From assembly GCF_006007965.1 (NCBI RefSeq), contig NZ_CP040748.1, positions 2,418,001-2,482,000 on the forward strand: a stretch of 64,000 nucleotides of DNA, given 5' to 3'. This document shows, in pieces, positions 33,687 through 43,080 of the stretch. The position numbers and the translations under genes are program-made. Below the pieces are notes generated by a model. The model was given only the letters and a program-made list of their open reading frames with translations. It did not search any database and had not been told where the DNA came from. The stretch comes from Nocardioides jishulii (lineage in GTDB: Bacteria > Actinomycetota > Actinomycetes > Propionibacteriales > Nocardioidaceae). The first letter of the stretch is position 1, and every line of letters begins with the position of its first letter.

Positions 33687-35345
33687 ATGACCGACGAGAC
33701 GACCACCGGCCACGCCGGCGAGCTGGCGGTGACCGCGGCCCGGGCCCATGGCGTGACCACGATGTTCACCCTCTCGGGTGCCCACGTCTTTCCCATGTAC
33801 GACGGCGCGGTGAAGGCCGATCCGCCGATGCGCCTGGTCGACGTCCGGCACGAGCAGACCGCTGCCTTCGCCGCCGAAGCCACGGGCAAGCTGACGCGCG
33901 TCCCGGGGCTGGCCGTGCTCACCGCCGGCCCCGGCGTCACCAACGGCATCAGCGCGATCGCGCAGGCACAGTTCAACGGCTCGCCCATGGTGGTCGTCGG
34001 TGGCCGCGCGCCGCAGAACCGGTGGGGCACCGGCAGCCTCCAGGAGCTGGACCAGCCGCCCCTGGTCGCACCGGTCGCGAAGGACGCGCGCACGCTCCCC
34101 CTCGCGGCCGACGTCCTGGACGGCGTCGACACAGCCTTCCGCACCGCCGGCAGCTCACACCGCGGACCGGTCTTCGTCGACGTGCCCATGGACGAGTTCT
34201 TCACCAGCGCCAGCGGCCCCACCCCGACGGGCGAGCGGGTCACCCCGATCGAGCCGGACCAGGACGCCCTCGCCAAGATCGCCTCGCTGCTGGCCGGCGC
34301 CCGCCGCCCTGTCCTGGTGCTCGGCACCGACGTGTGGGCCGACCACGCCGAGGAGGCCGCGCTGCGCCTCACCGAGTCACTCGGCATCCCGACCCTGACC
34401 AACGGCATGGGCCGCGGCGTCCTGCCCGGGGGGCATCCCCTCCTCGTGACGAAGGCCCGCGGTCAGGCCCTCGGCACGGCAGACCTGGTCGTCGTCGTCG
34501 GCACGCCGCTGGACTTCCGACTCGGCTACGGCGCCTTCGGTGGCAAGGACGGCGCGCCGCCCGCCGAGGTCGTGCACGTGGCCGACTCCCCGGGTCAGGT
34601 CTCCGGGCACGCCACGCTGGCCGGGTCGGTCGCGGGCGACCTGACGCTGGCCCTGGACGGCATCGCCGACGAGTTCGAACGTGGCGGACGGCGTCCGGAC
34701 TGGTCCGCGTGGACGCAGAGCCTGCAGGACACTGTCGCGGCGGCCACGGCGCGCGACCACACCCTGCTGACCGCCGAGGCCGACCCCATCCACCCGGCGC
34801 GCATTTACGGCGAGCTCGTCCCCCGGCTGGCTGACGACGCCGTGGTGGTGGGAGACGGCGGCGACTTCGTCAGCTTTGCCGGCAAGTTCGTGGAGCCGAA
34901 GCGGCCCGGTGGCTGGCTCGACCCCGGCCCGTACGGCTGCCTGGGCGCCGGCCTGGGTGCTGCGATCGCCGCGCGCATCGCCCGCCCCTCGGCCCAGGTC
35001 ACCCTCCTGCTGGGCGACGGCGCCGCCGGCTTCTCCCTGATGGACGTGGACACGCTCGTGCGCCACGACCTCCCCGTCGTCATGGTGATGGGCAACAACT
35101 CCGCCTGGGGCCTGGAGAAGGGCCCGATGCAGATGCTGTACGGCTACGACGTCGCCGCCGACCTCGCCCCCCGTACCCGTTACGACGACGTGGTGAAGGC
35201 GCTCGGAGGCGCCGGCGAGACCGTGAGCGACCCCCAGCAGATCGGCCCCGCCCTCGACCGCGCGTACGCCTCGGGGGTGCCCTACCTGGTCAACGTCATC
35301 ACCGACGTCGACGCCGCCTACCCCCGCGCCACGTTCGGCATCTGA
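33687..35345 (+). CDS. ilvG: ThDP-dependent enzyme, IlvG-type acetolactate synthase homologue
   Basis: A 552-residue three-domain ThDP enzyme. N-terminal pyrimidine-binding domain with TLSGAHVFPMYDGA and the catalytic Glu in DVRHEQTAAFAAEA (about residue 56), a central domain, and a PP domain with LLGDGAAGFSLMDVDTLVRH...MGNNSAWGLEKG for Mg-ThDP. Overall sequence follows mycobacterial IlvG rather than the main IlvB, and no small regulatory subunit gene is nearby, so a true role in branched-chain amino acid synthesis is doubtful; oxalyl-CoA decarboxylase-like or other decarboxylase activity is possible. Confidence 0.85.
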   Translation: MTDETTTGHAGELAVTAARAHGVTTMFTLSGAHVFPMYDGAVKADPPMRLVDVRHEQTAAFAAEATGKLTRVPGLAVLTAGPGVTNGISAIAQAQFNGSPMVVVGGRAPQNRWGTGSLQELDQPPLVAPVAKDARTLPLAADVLDGVDTAFRTAGSSHRGPVFVDVPMDEFFTSASGPTPTGERVTPIEPDQDALAKIASLLAGARRPVLVLGTDVWADHAEEAALRLTESLGIPTLTNGMGRGVLPGGHPLLVTKARGQALGTADLVVVVGTPLDFRLGYGAFGGKDGAPPAEVVHVADSPGQVSGHATLAGSVAGDLTLALDGIADEFERGGRRPDWSAWTQSLQDTVAAATARDHTLLTAEADPIHPARIYGELVPRLADDAVVVGDGGDFVSFAGKFVEPKRPGGWLDPGPYGCLGAGLGAAIAARIARPSAQVTLLLGDGAAGFSLMDVDTLVRHDLPVVMVMGNNSAWGLEKGPMQMLYGYDVAADLAPRTRYDDVVKALGGAGETVSDPQQIGPALDRAYASGVPYLVNVITDVDAAYPRATFGI

Positions 35346-35377
35346 CCCGGCCACCGGCCGCCAGCACAGGAGAAGAG

Positions 35378-35764
35378 ATGGACGCCCCCACCACCCACAC
35401 CCGACGCTTCACCGTTGCGGAGGAAGACACGGCCGTGGCCGTGGGCAGCGGCACCCTGCGCGTCCTGGGCAGCCCCACGCTCATCGCGTGGCTGGAGATG
35501 GTGACCTGCGAGGCGGTGGCGCCGTCGCTGCCCGAGGGAGGCACCAGCGTCGGCACCCGGATCGACGTGCAGCACCTCGCCCCCAGCGCCGTGGGGCAGG
35601 TGGTCGAGGTGCAGGTCTCGACGGCGTACGTCGACGGGCGCCTGCACCGGTTCGCCGTGGGCGCGCGCAACGTGGGCCCCCAGGGTCCCGCCAAGGTGGT
35701 GGCCTCCGGCGAGATCACTCGCGTGGTGGTCGACGCCGAGAGGTTCATGGCCAGACTGGGCTGA
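35378..35764 (+). CDS. Hotdog-fold thioesterase (FlK-like)
   Basis: A 128-residue protein of the fluoroacetyl-CoA thioesterase-like type. It has TVAEEDTAVAVGSGTLRVLGSPTLIAWLEMVTCEAV with the Glu on the central helix, and VGTRIDVQHLAPSAVGQVVEV with the conserved His. GAGAAGAG precedes the ATG at 35378. It lies 32 bp behind the ThDP enzyme gene and ends at a terminator, so they may be co-transcribed. The acyl-CoA substrate is unknown. Confidence 0.85.
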   Translation: MDAPTTHTRRFTVAEEDTAVAVGSGTLRVLGSPTLIAWLEMVTCEAVAPSLPEGGTSVGTRIDVQHLAPSAVGQVVEVQVSTAYVDGRLHRFAVGARNVGPQGPAKVVASGEITRVVVDAERFMARLG

Positions 35765-35805
35765 CGGCGCTGGCCGGGCTGGCCAAGGGACGGGGCCAAA
35801 TGACG

Positions 35806-35838
35806 AGGACCCCCGGCGCCGTGAGGCTCGGGGGTCCT
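35806..35838. terminator. Bidirectional terminator between the thioesterase and bL37 genes
   Basis: AGGACCCCCG (35806-35815) pairs with CGGGGGTCCT (35829-35838) around a 13-base loop. It lies 42 bp after the thioesterase stop and 17 bp beyond the bL37 stop on the other strand. Confidence 0.75.
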
Positions 35839-35854
35839 GGTGCTTGGTACGCGC

Positions 35855-35929
35855 TCAGGCGTTGGGGCGCTTGCCGTGGTTCGCGCCCTTCTTCTTACGA
35901 GCGCGGCGCTTGCGACCGGTCTTGCCCAT
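35855..35929 (-). CDS. Ribosomal protein bL37 (24 residues)
   Basis: An ATG at 35929 with GGAGG 6 bp upstream opens a 24-residue, very basic peptide: MGKTGRKRRARKKKGANHGK followed by RPNA. The final ANHGKRPNA is the signature of bL37, the tiny actinobacterial large-subunit protein known from mycobacterial ribosome structures near the peptidyl-transferase centre. Position next to rsrA-sigR, pdtaS and whiB1 also matches mycobacterial gene order. It is too short for most gene finders. Confidence 0.9.
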   Translation of the reverse strand: MGKTGRKRRARKKKGANHGKRPNA

Positions 35930-36031
35930 GGTGTTCCTCCTGGATGTCAGTGAGGGTCATCTTCTCAAACTCCGGGGCGCAGAGGCGAATCGCCCTCCCC
36001 CGACGACACCCGGTGCGGCTCGTAGGAGGCC

Positions 36032-36292
36032 TCAGACCTCGGTGATGCGGACCTGCACCTCGCGCAGCTGGACGAGCACGCGCTCACGCAGACCCTCGGG
36101 TGCGGACTCGCTGCACGAGCGCGCGACGACCGTCTTCACCGTGCGCTGCAGGTCGTACTTCCGCAGGCAGGGACCACACTCGTCGAGGTGGCGCTTCACG
36201 GCGTCGCAGTCGGCACCGTCGAGCTCGTTGTCCAGGAAGTAGACGATGCGCTCGAGGTAGTCCGCACAGTCGTCTGAATGGTCGTGACTCAT
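36032..36292 (-). CDS. rsrA: Mycothiol-system anti-sigma factor RsrA
   Basis: An 86-residue zinc-binding anti-sigma factor of the ZAS family. The motif H-x3-C-x2-C is in [13 protein letters not shown] (about residues 34-45), with upstream Cys (DDC at 8-9, DCD near 29) available for disulfide formation. Under thiol oxidation RsrA loses zinc and releases SigR. Its ATG overlaps the sigR stop by 4 bp, fixing co-translation. Confidence 0.95.
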   Translation of the reverse strand: MSHDHSDDCADYLERIVYFLDNELDGADCDAVKRHLDECGPCLRKYDLQRTVKTVVARSCSESAPEGLRERVLVQLREVQVRITEV

Positions 36293-36903
36293 TTGTCCCC
36301 GCCCTTCGTGCTGGCGCCCCTGGGGAGCAGGTCGTTCTCGTGGACGTAGTCACTCAGCAGGTCACGCAGCTGGCGACGGCCACGGTGCAGTCGAGACATC
36401 ACGGTGCCGATCGGCGTCTCCATGATCTCGGCGATCTCCTTGTAGGCGAAGCCCTCCACGTCGGCCAGGTAGACCGCCAGCCGGAACTCCTCCGGCAACT
36501 TCTGCAGCGCTGCCTTGACCTCGGAGTCGGGCAGGCGCTCGAGCGCCTCGGTCTCGGCCGACTTGAGGCCGGAGGAGGTGTGGGACTCCGCACGTGCGAG
36601 CTGCCAGTCCTCGACGTCCTCGGCCATCGACTGCTGCGGCTGCCGCTGCTTCTTCCGGTACACGTTGATGAACGTGTTGGTCAGGATGCGGTAGAGCCAC
36701 GCCTTGAGGTTGGTGCCGGGCTTGAACTGGTGGAAGGAGGCGAAGGCCTTCGCGTACGTCTCCTGGACCAGGTCCTCAGCGTCGGCGGGGTTGCGGGTCA
36801 TCCGCATCGCGGCCGAGTAGAGCTGGTCGAGGTACTGCATCGCGTCGCGCTCGAAGCGCTCGACGCGCTGCGCGTCAGTTTCGGCGGTGAGGGAGTCAGT
36901 CAT
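36289..36903 (-). CDS. sigR: ECF RNA polymerase sigma factor SigR/SigH
   Basis: A 204-residue ECF factor for thiol-oxidative stress. Region 2: [61 protein letters not shown]; region 4: [49 protein letters not shown] chose the ATG at 36903 ([12 protein letters not shown]). A GTG at 36960 in the same frame would add 19 residues, but it lies at or before the probable start point of the SigR promoter found upstream, so it could be used only from a more distal promoter. Streptomyces SigR has such a long, unstable isoform. Confidence 0.95.
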   Translation of the reverse strand: MTDSLTAETDAQRVERFERDAMQYLDQLYSAAMRMTRNPADAEDLVQETYAKAFASFHQFKPGTNLKAWLYRILTNTFINVYRKKQRQPQQSMAEDVEDWQLARAESHTSSGLKSAETEALERLPDSEVKAALQKLPEEFRLAVYLADVEGFAYKEIAEIMETPIGTVMSRLHRGRRQLRDLLSDYVHENDLLPRGASTKGGDK

Positions 36904-36960
36904 CGAGTCCCACACTACCGTCGTGTCGTCGGTCGTCAGGGTTGCCAGCACGCCGGGCAC

Positions 36961-36987
36961 AACACGACCTCACGCCGTTTGATTCCC
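36961..36987 (-). promoter_or_regulatory. Autoregulatory SigR-type promoter
   Basis: On the minus strand GGGAAT (36982-36987) is followed after exactly 18 bp by GTT (36961-36963), the SigR/SigH consensus. The -35 box lies inside the 3' end of the upstream hydrolase gene. Transcription would start near 36955, leaving a leader of about 50 nt before the sigR ATG. Confidence 0.88.
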
Positions 36988-37629
36988 CAGCGCGTCACCG
37001 GCTGCTTCACGCACCACCCACTCGAGGGTGGCCTGTACGACGATGGCGAGCGCCTCGTCCTGCTCGACGGGCGCGCGCTTGGGCACCTTGAGCGAGTGGT
37101 CGGCGTACGGGACGACGCAGAGGTCGATGTCGTCGGGGAACTCCGACGGCGCCCCCATCGTGTCGCGCTCCCCCTGCACGACCAGCGTGGTGATCTCGCT
37201 GCCGTGCAGCTCCCCGAGTCGGGACTTCTCGGGCCTGCCGGGCGGGTGGAGCGGGAAGGAGAGAGCGAGGCATCCGCTCGCCCCGATCCGGAGTGCGGTG
37301 CGCGCGGCCGAGCGAGCACCGGCCGAACGGCCCCCCACGATGAGTGGCAGTCCCTGCGGGACGTGCCCTGCCGCGGCCACGAAGGCCTCGTCCAGCGTCG
37401 AAGGGGCCGTGGCGATCTTGCGCCCGGACCGGCGCCAGGGCTGCTCGAACAGCGCCACGGTCACGCCCTGAAGGGGAAGTGCCTCGGCCAGGGCAACGAG
37501 GTCATGGGCCTCGATCCCGCCGCCGGCGCCATGACTCAGCAGGAGGACGGCGACCGGGTCATCGGCGTGGTGCACCACCAGGCGCCCCTCACCGACGGGC
37601 GTCGTGACCAGCTGTTCCTCGATCTTCAT
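36970..37629 (-). CDS. Alpha/beta-hydrolase, dienelactone hydrolase-like
   Basis: A 219-residue protein from the ATG at 37629, with AGGGGAAG upstream. It has LLLSHGAGGGIEAHDLVALAE (oxyanion side), the nucleophile elbow GGRSAGARSA (Ser about residue 109), an acid near GERDTMGAPSEF and a late YADHSLKVP holding the catalytic His. This is the KANL3/Tex30-like or YcjY-type small hydrolase group. Substrate unknown. It follows the YedK gene by 10 bp and its 3' end contains the sigR promoter. Confidence 0.85.
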   Translation of the reverse strand: MKIEEQLVTTPVGEGRLVVHHADDPVAVLLLSHGAGGGIEAHDLVALAEALPLQGVTVALFEQPWRRSGRKIATAPSTLDEAFVAAAGHVPQGLPLIVGGRSAGARSAARTALRIGASGCLALSFPLHPPGRPEKSRLGELHGSEITTLVVQGERDTMGAPSEFPDDIDLCVVPYADHSLKVPKRAPVEQDEALAIVVQATLEWVVREAAGDALGNQTA

Positions 37630-37639
37630 GCGCTTCCCC

Positions 37640-38470
37640 TCACCTCGGACCAACCTCGTCGACGTCGAACAGGGCCCCATCCTCGCCCGACCCTGCGTCG
37701 CCCGCGTCAGTGAGGGGCAGCGGCTCGACCAGCTCCGGCCCGTTGTTGCGGTGGTTGCCCACCGCGCGGGAGACCGGGTAGGCCTCGAGAAGGCCGGGAG
37801 CGGCCGGAACCAGGAGCCCTTGGACCGGCTCCACCTCGGTCAGCAACGGGTCGAGCCAGTCGTCCCAGCGCTCGCGCTCGACCATGAGGGGCATGCGGTC
37901 GTGGATGTGTCCGAGGTCGTCGGCCGCGTCAGTCGTCAGCACGGTGCACGTCCAGCGGAACCGGTCGGGGTCGTCGTCGGGCCGGTCAGGGTCACGCCAG
38001 ATCTCGAAGAGGCCGGCCATGGCCAGGACGCCGCCGTCACGAGGGCGGATGAAGTAGGGCTGCTTGACCGGCTTGCCGCTCTTCGTCACCTGCGACGTCT
38101 CGTACCACTCGTAGTAGCCGTCGGCCGGCAGGAGGCAGCGTCGCTGGCGGAACGCCTTGCGGAAGGCCGGTTTCTCGGCGGCGGTCTCCATCCGGGCGTT
38201 GATCATGCGGCTGGCGATCGAGGGGTCCTTCGCCCACGACGGCACCAGGCCCCAGGTCAGCGTGCGCAGCTGGCGCTGCGGCGCGACCTCGTCACCGTCG
38301 GCACCGGTGCCGGTGCCGGTTCGGGGAGGGCGCTCCAGGACCGCGTACACCTCCTTGGTGGGGGCGACGTTGTAGTCGGCCTCCAAGGGCGCGGGCACCC
38401 GGTTGTCGACGACCTCGAACTCCTCGACGAGGTCCTCCGGGCGCCGACTCGACGCGTAGCGACCACACAT
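37640..38470 (-). CDS. SOS-response-associated peptidase (YedK/HMCES)
   Basis: A 276-residue SRAP-domain protein. Cys2 in MCGRYASSRRPEDL becomes the N-terminal nucleophile after Met removal and forms a thiazolidine link with abasic sites in single-stranded DNA. Other family residues: YNVAPTKEV, LTWGLVPSWAKD, INARMETAAEKPAFRKAF, RCLLPADGYYEW with the catalytic Glu, and the HDRMP motif. It protects abasic sites at stalled forks. It is the first gene of a pair with the hydrolase. Confidence 0.95.
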   Translation of the reverse strand: MCGRYASSRRPEDLVEEFEVVDNRVPAPLEADYNVAPTKEVYAVLERPPRTGTGTGADGDEVAPQRQLRTLTWGLVPSWAKDPSIASRMINARMETAAEKPAFRKAFRQRRCLLPADGYYEWYETSQVTKSGKPVKQPYFIRPRDGGVLAMAGLFEIWRDPDRPDDDPDRFRWTCTVLTTDAADDLGHIHDRMPLMVERERWDDWLDPLLTEVEPVQGLLVPAAPGLLEAYPVSRAVGNHRNNGPELVEPLPLTDAGDAGSGEDGALFDVDEVGPR

Positions 38471-38510
38471 GCACCCACCCTAGTGGTCGCGACGGTGCTG
38501 GCGACGGACC

Positions 38511-39272
38511 TCAGGAACGCGCCAGCTCGTCGAGCAGCAGGCCACTCGCGAGGTCACTCGCGGGGAGGCCCTCGATCCACACCCGGGCGTCGTACCCACT
38601 GGTGTCGACGCCCTCCACGAAGCGGCGCAGCAGTCGCGCCCTGACGCCCAACCGTGCGTCGCGCTCGGCCAGGACGGCGACGCGGTTGGCGCTGACCCGG
38701 CCGATCACCTCCTGCCCCGCGAAGACGGTGCGGACGGCCTCGCCCAGCGTCGCCATCCGCATCGCGCGGCCGATGGGGTCGCCGCTGCTCTCCCCGCCGT
38801 GCCGGTCCTGGGGAAGGTCGACGACCACCAGGGCATGGCTGTCACGCGGGTGCGGGGCGCCCTGGCGGTGGCCCCGGTAGAGCAGGGCCAGGCTGCTGCG
38901 CATGTGCGCCACGCTGGACAGCCCTGTCATCGGGTCCTCGCAGCTGATGTGGCTGACCACCGAGAGGGTGGCCTCGCTCCAGGCGCCGACCAACGTCGCG
39001 ACGGCGTCGTAGGGCGGGTCGTCGCGCAGGACCGCCTGCCACGCCTGGCGCAACCCGGCGAGCGCTTCGTCCACCGAGGCGCCGTCCAGGGCGGCCTCCC
39101 GGCCCACCGCCTCGCAGGCAGCGAGCGGGCAGCGAGCCTCCGCGATCGCCTCTCCGACCGCCTCGAACCCCACGGGGAGCCCCATGGTCCCCCCGCGGGC
39201 CGAGGTCGGTGATTCACGTCCGTGCGAGGGAGCCGTGGCGCTCTGGCGCCCCCATGCGGCGAAGATCCCCAT
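38511..39272 (-). CDS. Hypothetical protein with a degenerate GGDEF-like region
   Basis: A 253-residue protein; GGGGAGGGAG just before the ATG at 39272 supports this start over an internal ATG at 39185. The N-terminal half is helical. From about residue 110 DPMTGLSSVAHMRSSLALLY, then SHALVVVDLPQ and MATLGEAVRTVFAGQEVIGRVSANRVAVLAERD follow the order of a diguanylate cyclase/GGDEF domain (DxxTGLxNxxxF, xVLxxDLD, DxxGRxGGDEF). The GGDEF loop itself is gone (RVSANRVAVL), so no cyclase activity is expected; it may be a nucleotide-binding or regulatory relic. It is divergent from the ECF fusion gene. Confidence 0.6.
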   Translation of the reverse strand: MGIFAAWGRQSATAPSHGRESPTSARGGTMGLPVGFEAVGEAIAEARCPLAACEAVGREAALDGASVDEALAGLRQAWQAVLRDDPPYDAVATLVGAWSEATLSVVSHISCEDPMTGLSSVAHMRSSLALLYRGHRQGAPHPRDSHALVVVDLPQDRHGGESSGDPIGRAMRMATLGEAVRTVFAGQEVIGRVSANRVAVLAERDARLGVRARLLRRFVEGVDTSGYDARVWIEGLPASDLASGLLLDELARS

Positions 39273-39423
39273 GACTCCCTCCCCTCTGACTCGAACGGCT
39301 TGCCGAAGAGACGTTCAGCACGGCGCCGCATGACGCCAAATGAGAAGTTTTCCTCGGACGAGCGCGTCGGCGCCGGGAAATCGCTACGCTGAGCGAGTCC
39401 CATCGTCCTCGGATGCGAGTGCC

Positions 39424-41745
39424 GTGACCTCAGCGCTGCCCTTGATCGACGAGCCCGGAGACGCCGAACTCATCTCGGCGGTCCGCGGCGGAGATCTTGA
39501 TGCCTACGGACTGCTGTACGCACGACACGTCGAGGCGGCCCGGCGGCTGGCTCGTCAGCTGGCGCAACGCGCCGATGCCGAGGACCTGGTGGCCGAGGCG
39601 TTCGCGAAGGTGCTCGGCGTGCTCCAACGTGGCGGTGGCCCCGACGTCGCCTTCCGTGCCTACCTGCTGACTGCCCTGCGCAGCCTGCGGGTCGACAAGG
39701 CCCGCGCCTCCTCGAAGGTGCAGCCGACCGACGACCTAGAGCCCTTCGACCCCGGCGTGCCCTTCCGCGACACCGCCGTCGAGGGGTTCGAGAGCGCCGC
39801 CGCAGCGCGCGCGTTCGCATCGCTGCCCGAGCGCTGGCAGCTGGTGCTGTGGCACACGGAGGTCGAGGGGCAGAAGCCCGCAGACGTCGCTCCGTTGCTC
39901 GGCATGACGCCCAACTCCGTCTCAGCCCTCGCCTACCGGGCCCGGGAAGGCCTGCGACAGGCGTTCCTCAACGAGCACGCCAACGAGATCGAGGGCGACA
40001 CCTGTCGCTGGGTGCACCAGACCATGGGCGCCTACATCCGCAACGGCACGTCGCGGCGCGACTCGGCCAAGGTGGAGTCGCACCTCGACGAGTGCCGCGG
40101 ATGCATGGCGATCTACCTCGAGCTGACCGAGGTCAACAACAACCTGGCGGGCATCCTCGCGCCGTTGCTGCTGGGCGGGCTCGCCACGGCGTACGTCGGC
40201 TCGGCCGCCGCGGGTGGCGCCGGCGCGGCGAGCTCCTTCTCCAGCGCGGCCGGTCGCGTCCGCGACGCGGTCATGGGAAACACCGTCGCCACCGTGGCCG
40301 CCGGAGCCGCTGGGCTGGCCCTCGCCGGCGCGGCGGCTGCCGCCGTGATCATGGCGATGAATCCCACGGAGCCACCCCTCGTCGCGTCCGACCCACATAG
40401 CGCTGCCTCCGTCCTGCCCACGCCACTGCCCGGGATGCCGGAGGGGCGCGGCGGGCCGAACGGCGAGGTGCCGCTGGGAGCGGGCGGCCTGCCGTTCGGC
40501 GTGCCCTTCCCGCCCGGGGACGTCCCCGCGCCCGGAGACCAACCGCCCGGCGCGGGTGGCGTCCCCACCGACGCGCCGAATCCCGACGGCGACCCCCCGA
40601 ACGACGGCCCCGGCGGGCCTGACGGCCCCGGTGGGCCTGACGGCCCCGGTGGGCCTGACGGACCCGACGGGCCCGTCCCGCCGCCGGACGAGCCCGCGCC
40701 GACTGACGGACCGTCCCAGACTGACGGGCCGGCCCCCACCACTGGCCCTTCGCCCAGCCCTTCCGACCCTGCTCCGACGCCGGGCCCGGGCACCTCACCC
40801 ACGCCCGAGCCCAGCCCGACGTCCGAGCCGTCGTCACCGACGCCGACGCCTGGCCCCAGCCCCACGCCCCAGCCGAGCCCGTCGCCGGAACCCAGCCCTT
40901 CGCCGTCGCCGGAGCCCTCACCGTCTCCGTCGCCGTCCCCTTCTCCGGACCCCTCACCGTCGCCTTCTCCGGAGCCCAGCCCCACGCCGACGCCTTCCCC
41001 CAGCCCTCAGCCCAGTCCCAGCCCCACGCCGGAGCCCAGCCCGACGCCCGAGCCCAGCCCCACGCCCACGCCGACGCCGACGCCGACGCCCGAGCCAACC
41101 CCGACGCCCACGCCGACGCCTGAGCCCAGCCCGACCCCTTCACCGGACCCGTCCCCGAGCCCATCGCCAGAGCCCTCCCCGAGCCCGTCGCCTGAGCCGT
41201 CGCCCACCCCGACGCCCGAGCCCACGCCGGACCCCACCCCGACGCCCGAGCCCACGCCGGACCCCACCCCGACGCCCGAGCCCACGCCGGACCCCACCCC
41301 GACACCCGAGCCCACGCCGGACCCCACCCCGACGCCGACGCCGACGCCTGACCCCAGCCCGACACCCACGCCGACGCCCAGCCCCACCCCCGAGCCCCAG
41401 CCGGACGTGAAGCTCTCGGCGACCTCCAGCCGCGGGTTCCTCAACCACGAGGTCACCGCGACGGTCTCGGGCCTGCCCAAGGGAGCCACCGCGACGTTCA
41501 CCGTGCGGGACCACGGCCTCCACCTCTACTCGACGAGCACGCCGGGTTGCTCGTCCTTCCTCGGTGGCCCGGTGCGCTGCACCCTGACCGGGACCGGAAC
41601 CGACCAGGTCATCACCTTCTCGGTGGTCCGACTGGCCGGCTCCCCCGTGCTCACCCTGACCGTGGCGAGCGACGACGTCGAGGACGTCGATCTCTCCAAC
41701 AACAGCCTCGACCTGCACCTGCACCGAGACTCACGCGATGACTAG
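39424..41745 (+). CDS. ECF sigma factor fused to zinc finger, membrane segment and proline-rich stalk
   Basis: A 773-residue protein from the GTG at 39424. Order: ECF sigma region 2 (about 10-70: [35 protein letters not shown]), region 4 (about 138-180: [44 protein letters not shown]), an anti-sigma-like HLDECRGC zinc finger (about 221-228), one strong membrane span ([20 protein letters not shown], about 291-310), a roughly 300-residue Pro/Thr/Ser/Glu stalk with tandem repeats, and a C-terminal extracellular beta domain ([23 protein letters not shown] to the end). A cytoplasmic sigma factor tethered to an outside domain would sense the cell surface. The family resembles the large ECF fusion groups of actinobacteria. 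Confidence 0.85.
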   Translation: MTSALPLIDEPGDAELISAVRGGDLDAYGLLYARHVEAARRLARQLAQRADAEDLVAEAFAKVLGVLQRGGGPDVAFRAYLLTALRSLRVDKARASSKVQPTDDLEPFDPGVPFRDTAVEGFESAAAARAFASLPERWQLVLWHTEVEGQKPADVAPLLGMTPNSVSALAYRAREGLRQAFLNEHANEIEGDTCRWVHQTMGAYIRNGTSRRDSAKVESHLDECRGCMAIYLELTEVNNNLAGILAPLLLGGLATAYVGSAAAGGAGAASSFSSAAGRVRDAVMGNTVATVAAGAAGLALAGAAAAAVIMAMNPTEPPLVASDPHSAASVLPTPLPGMPEGRGGPNGEVPLGAGGLPFGVPFPPGDVPAPGDQPPGAGGVPTDAPNPDGDPPNDGPGGPDGPGGPDGPGGPDGPDGPVPPPDEPAPTDGPSQTDGPAPTTGPSPSPSDPAPTPGPGTSPTPEPSPTSEPSSPTPTPGPSPTPQPSPSPEPSPSPSPEPSPSPSPSPSPDPSPSPSPEPSPTPTPSPSPQPSPSPTPEPSPTPEPSPTPTPTPTPTPEPTPTPTPTPEPSPTPSPDPSPSPSPEPSPSPSPEPSPTPTPEPTPDPTPTPEPTPDPTPTPEPTPDPTPTPEPTPDPTPTPTPTPDPSPTPTPTPSPTPEPQPDVKLSATSSRGFLNHEVTATVSGLPKGATATFTVRDHGLHLYSTSTPGCSSFLGGPVRCTLTGTGTDQVITFSVVRLAGSPVLTLTVASDDVEDVDLSNNSLDLHLHRDSRDD
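41211..41330 (+). repeat. Four 30-bp tandem repeats in the stalk coding region
   Basis: Units start at 41211, 41241, 41271 and 41301, encoding [10 protein letters not shown] each; the fourth has one base change. They lie within a longer, less regular PSP/PTP-rich stretch (about 40740-41400) and are prone to copy-number change. Confidence 0.9.
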
Positions 41746-41754
41746 GCTGGTCCG

Positions 41755-43062
41755 GTGAGCCTGCTCCCCGAGACCCTCGATCCCTGGCCCGCGCCGCATG
41801 CCTCGTCGCCGGTCGACCTCGTCGTCGACCTCCCCGGCAGCAAGTCACTCACCAACCGCGCCCTGATCCTGGCAGCGCTGGCCGACGGGCCCTCGGTGGT
41901 CCGCAAGGCCCTGCGTTCGCGCGACACCCTGCTCATGGCCGCAGCCTTGCGAAGCCTCGGCGCCCACGTCGACACCGAGGGTCCCGACTGGCACGTCACG
42001 CCCGCCGCCTTCAGCGGCCAGGCGAAGGACGGGGAGCGTGCCGTCGACTGCGGGTTGGCCGGCACGGTCATGCGGTTCGTGCCGCCCGTCGCGGCGCTGG
42101 CCCCGGGTTCCACGTCCTTCGACGGCGACCCGCACATGCGCAACCGCCCCGTCGGCGAGATGCTGACGGCGCTGCGAGCGCTCGGCGTACGCGTCGAGGA
42201 CGGTGACCGGGGCGGGCTGCCGTTCGAGGTCCACGGCACCGGTCGGGTCCGGGGCGGCCGGGTCGTCCTGGATGCCTCCGCGTCGAGCCAGTTCGTCTCC
42301 GCGCTGCTGCTGGTCGGGGCCAGGTTCGACGAAGGGGTCGAGGTCGTCCACCAGGGCGCTCCCGTCCCCTCACTCCCCCACATCGACATGACGGTCCAGC
42401 TCCTGCGCCAGCACGGCGTCCAGGTCGACGACTCGGTCCCCGACCGGTGGGCGGTCGCCCCCGGCCCGATCCGTGCCCGCGACCACCTCGTGGAGCCCGA
42501 CCTCTCCAACGCTGCTCCGTTCCTCGCCCTGGCTGCGGTCTCGCAGGGACGCGTCGTGGTGCGCGACTGGCCCCGCGCCACCACCCAGGCGGGGGCGGCC
42601 ATGGCGCAGATCCTCGAACGGATGGGCTGCGAGGTCGGGTTCGTCGAGGAGGGCCTGGCGGTCACGGGTCCCGCGCGGTTGCGTGGCATCGACGAGGACC
42701 TGCACGACGTGGGTGAGCTGACGCCGGCCGTCGCCGCCCTGTGCGCCCTCGCGGAGACTCCTTCCCGGTTGACGGGGATCGCGCACATCCGCGGACACGA
42801 GACCGACCGCCTGACCGCTCTCGCCACCGAGATCAACGGTCTCGGCGGCCGGGTCACCGAGCTCCCCGACGGGATCGAGATCCACCCCTCCCCCCTCCGC
42901 CCCGGCATCTTCCACACCTACGCCGACCACCGCATGGCCCACGCCGGCGTGATCCTGGCGGCAGCGGTCGAGGGCGTCGAGGTGGAGGACATCGCGACCA
43001 CGTCGAAGACGTTCCCCGACTTCGCCTCCGTCTGGTCCGGCCTCTGGGCCGCTCGGGTCTGA
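41755..43062 (+). CDS. aroA: 3-phosphoshikimate 1-carboxyvinyltransferase (EPSP synthase)
   Basis: A 435-residue enzyme of the shikimate pathway that joins shikimate-3-phosphate and phosphoenolpyruvate. It has [20 protein letters not shown], the [11 protein letters not shown] loop in place of the NAGTAMRPL of class I enzymes, [14 protein letters not shown], the HETDRLTAL motif and [11 protein letters not shown]. The GTG start at 41755 is 9 bp after the sigma fusion stop. It leads a run aroA-rsgA-hisN, spaced by 18 and 29 bp. Confidence 0.96.
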   Translation: MSLLPETLDPWPAPHASSPVDLVVDLPGSKSLTNRALILAALADGPSVVRKALRSRDTLLMAAALRSLGAHVDTEGPDWHVTPAAFSGQAKDGERAVDCGLAGTVMRFVPPVAALAPGSTSFDGDPHMRNRPVGEMLTALRALGVRVEDGDRGGLPFEVHGTGRVRGGRVVLDASASSQFVSALLLVGARFDEGVEVVHQGAPVPSLPHIDMTVQLLRQHGVQVDDSVPDRWAVAPGPIRARDHLVEPDLSNAAPFLALAAVSQGRVVVRDWPRATTQAGAAMAQILERMGCEVGFVEEGLAVTGPARLRGIDEDLHDVGELTPAVAALCALAETPSRLTGIAHIRGHETDRLTALATEINGLGGRVTELPDGIEIHPSPLRPGIFHTYADHRMAHAGVILAAAVEGVEVEDIATTSKTFPDFASVWSGLWAARV

Positions 43063-43080
43063 GGGCGGGTCCACGAGACG

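Noticed and set aside
40740..41400. Minisatellite-like repeats as a non-coding feature
   Set aside because: The frame stays open through the whole region and encodes a regular Pro/Thr stalk between a membrane span and a folded C-terminal domain.
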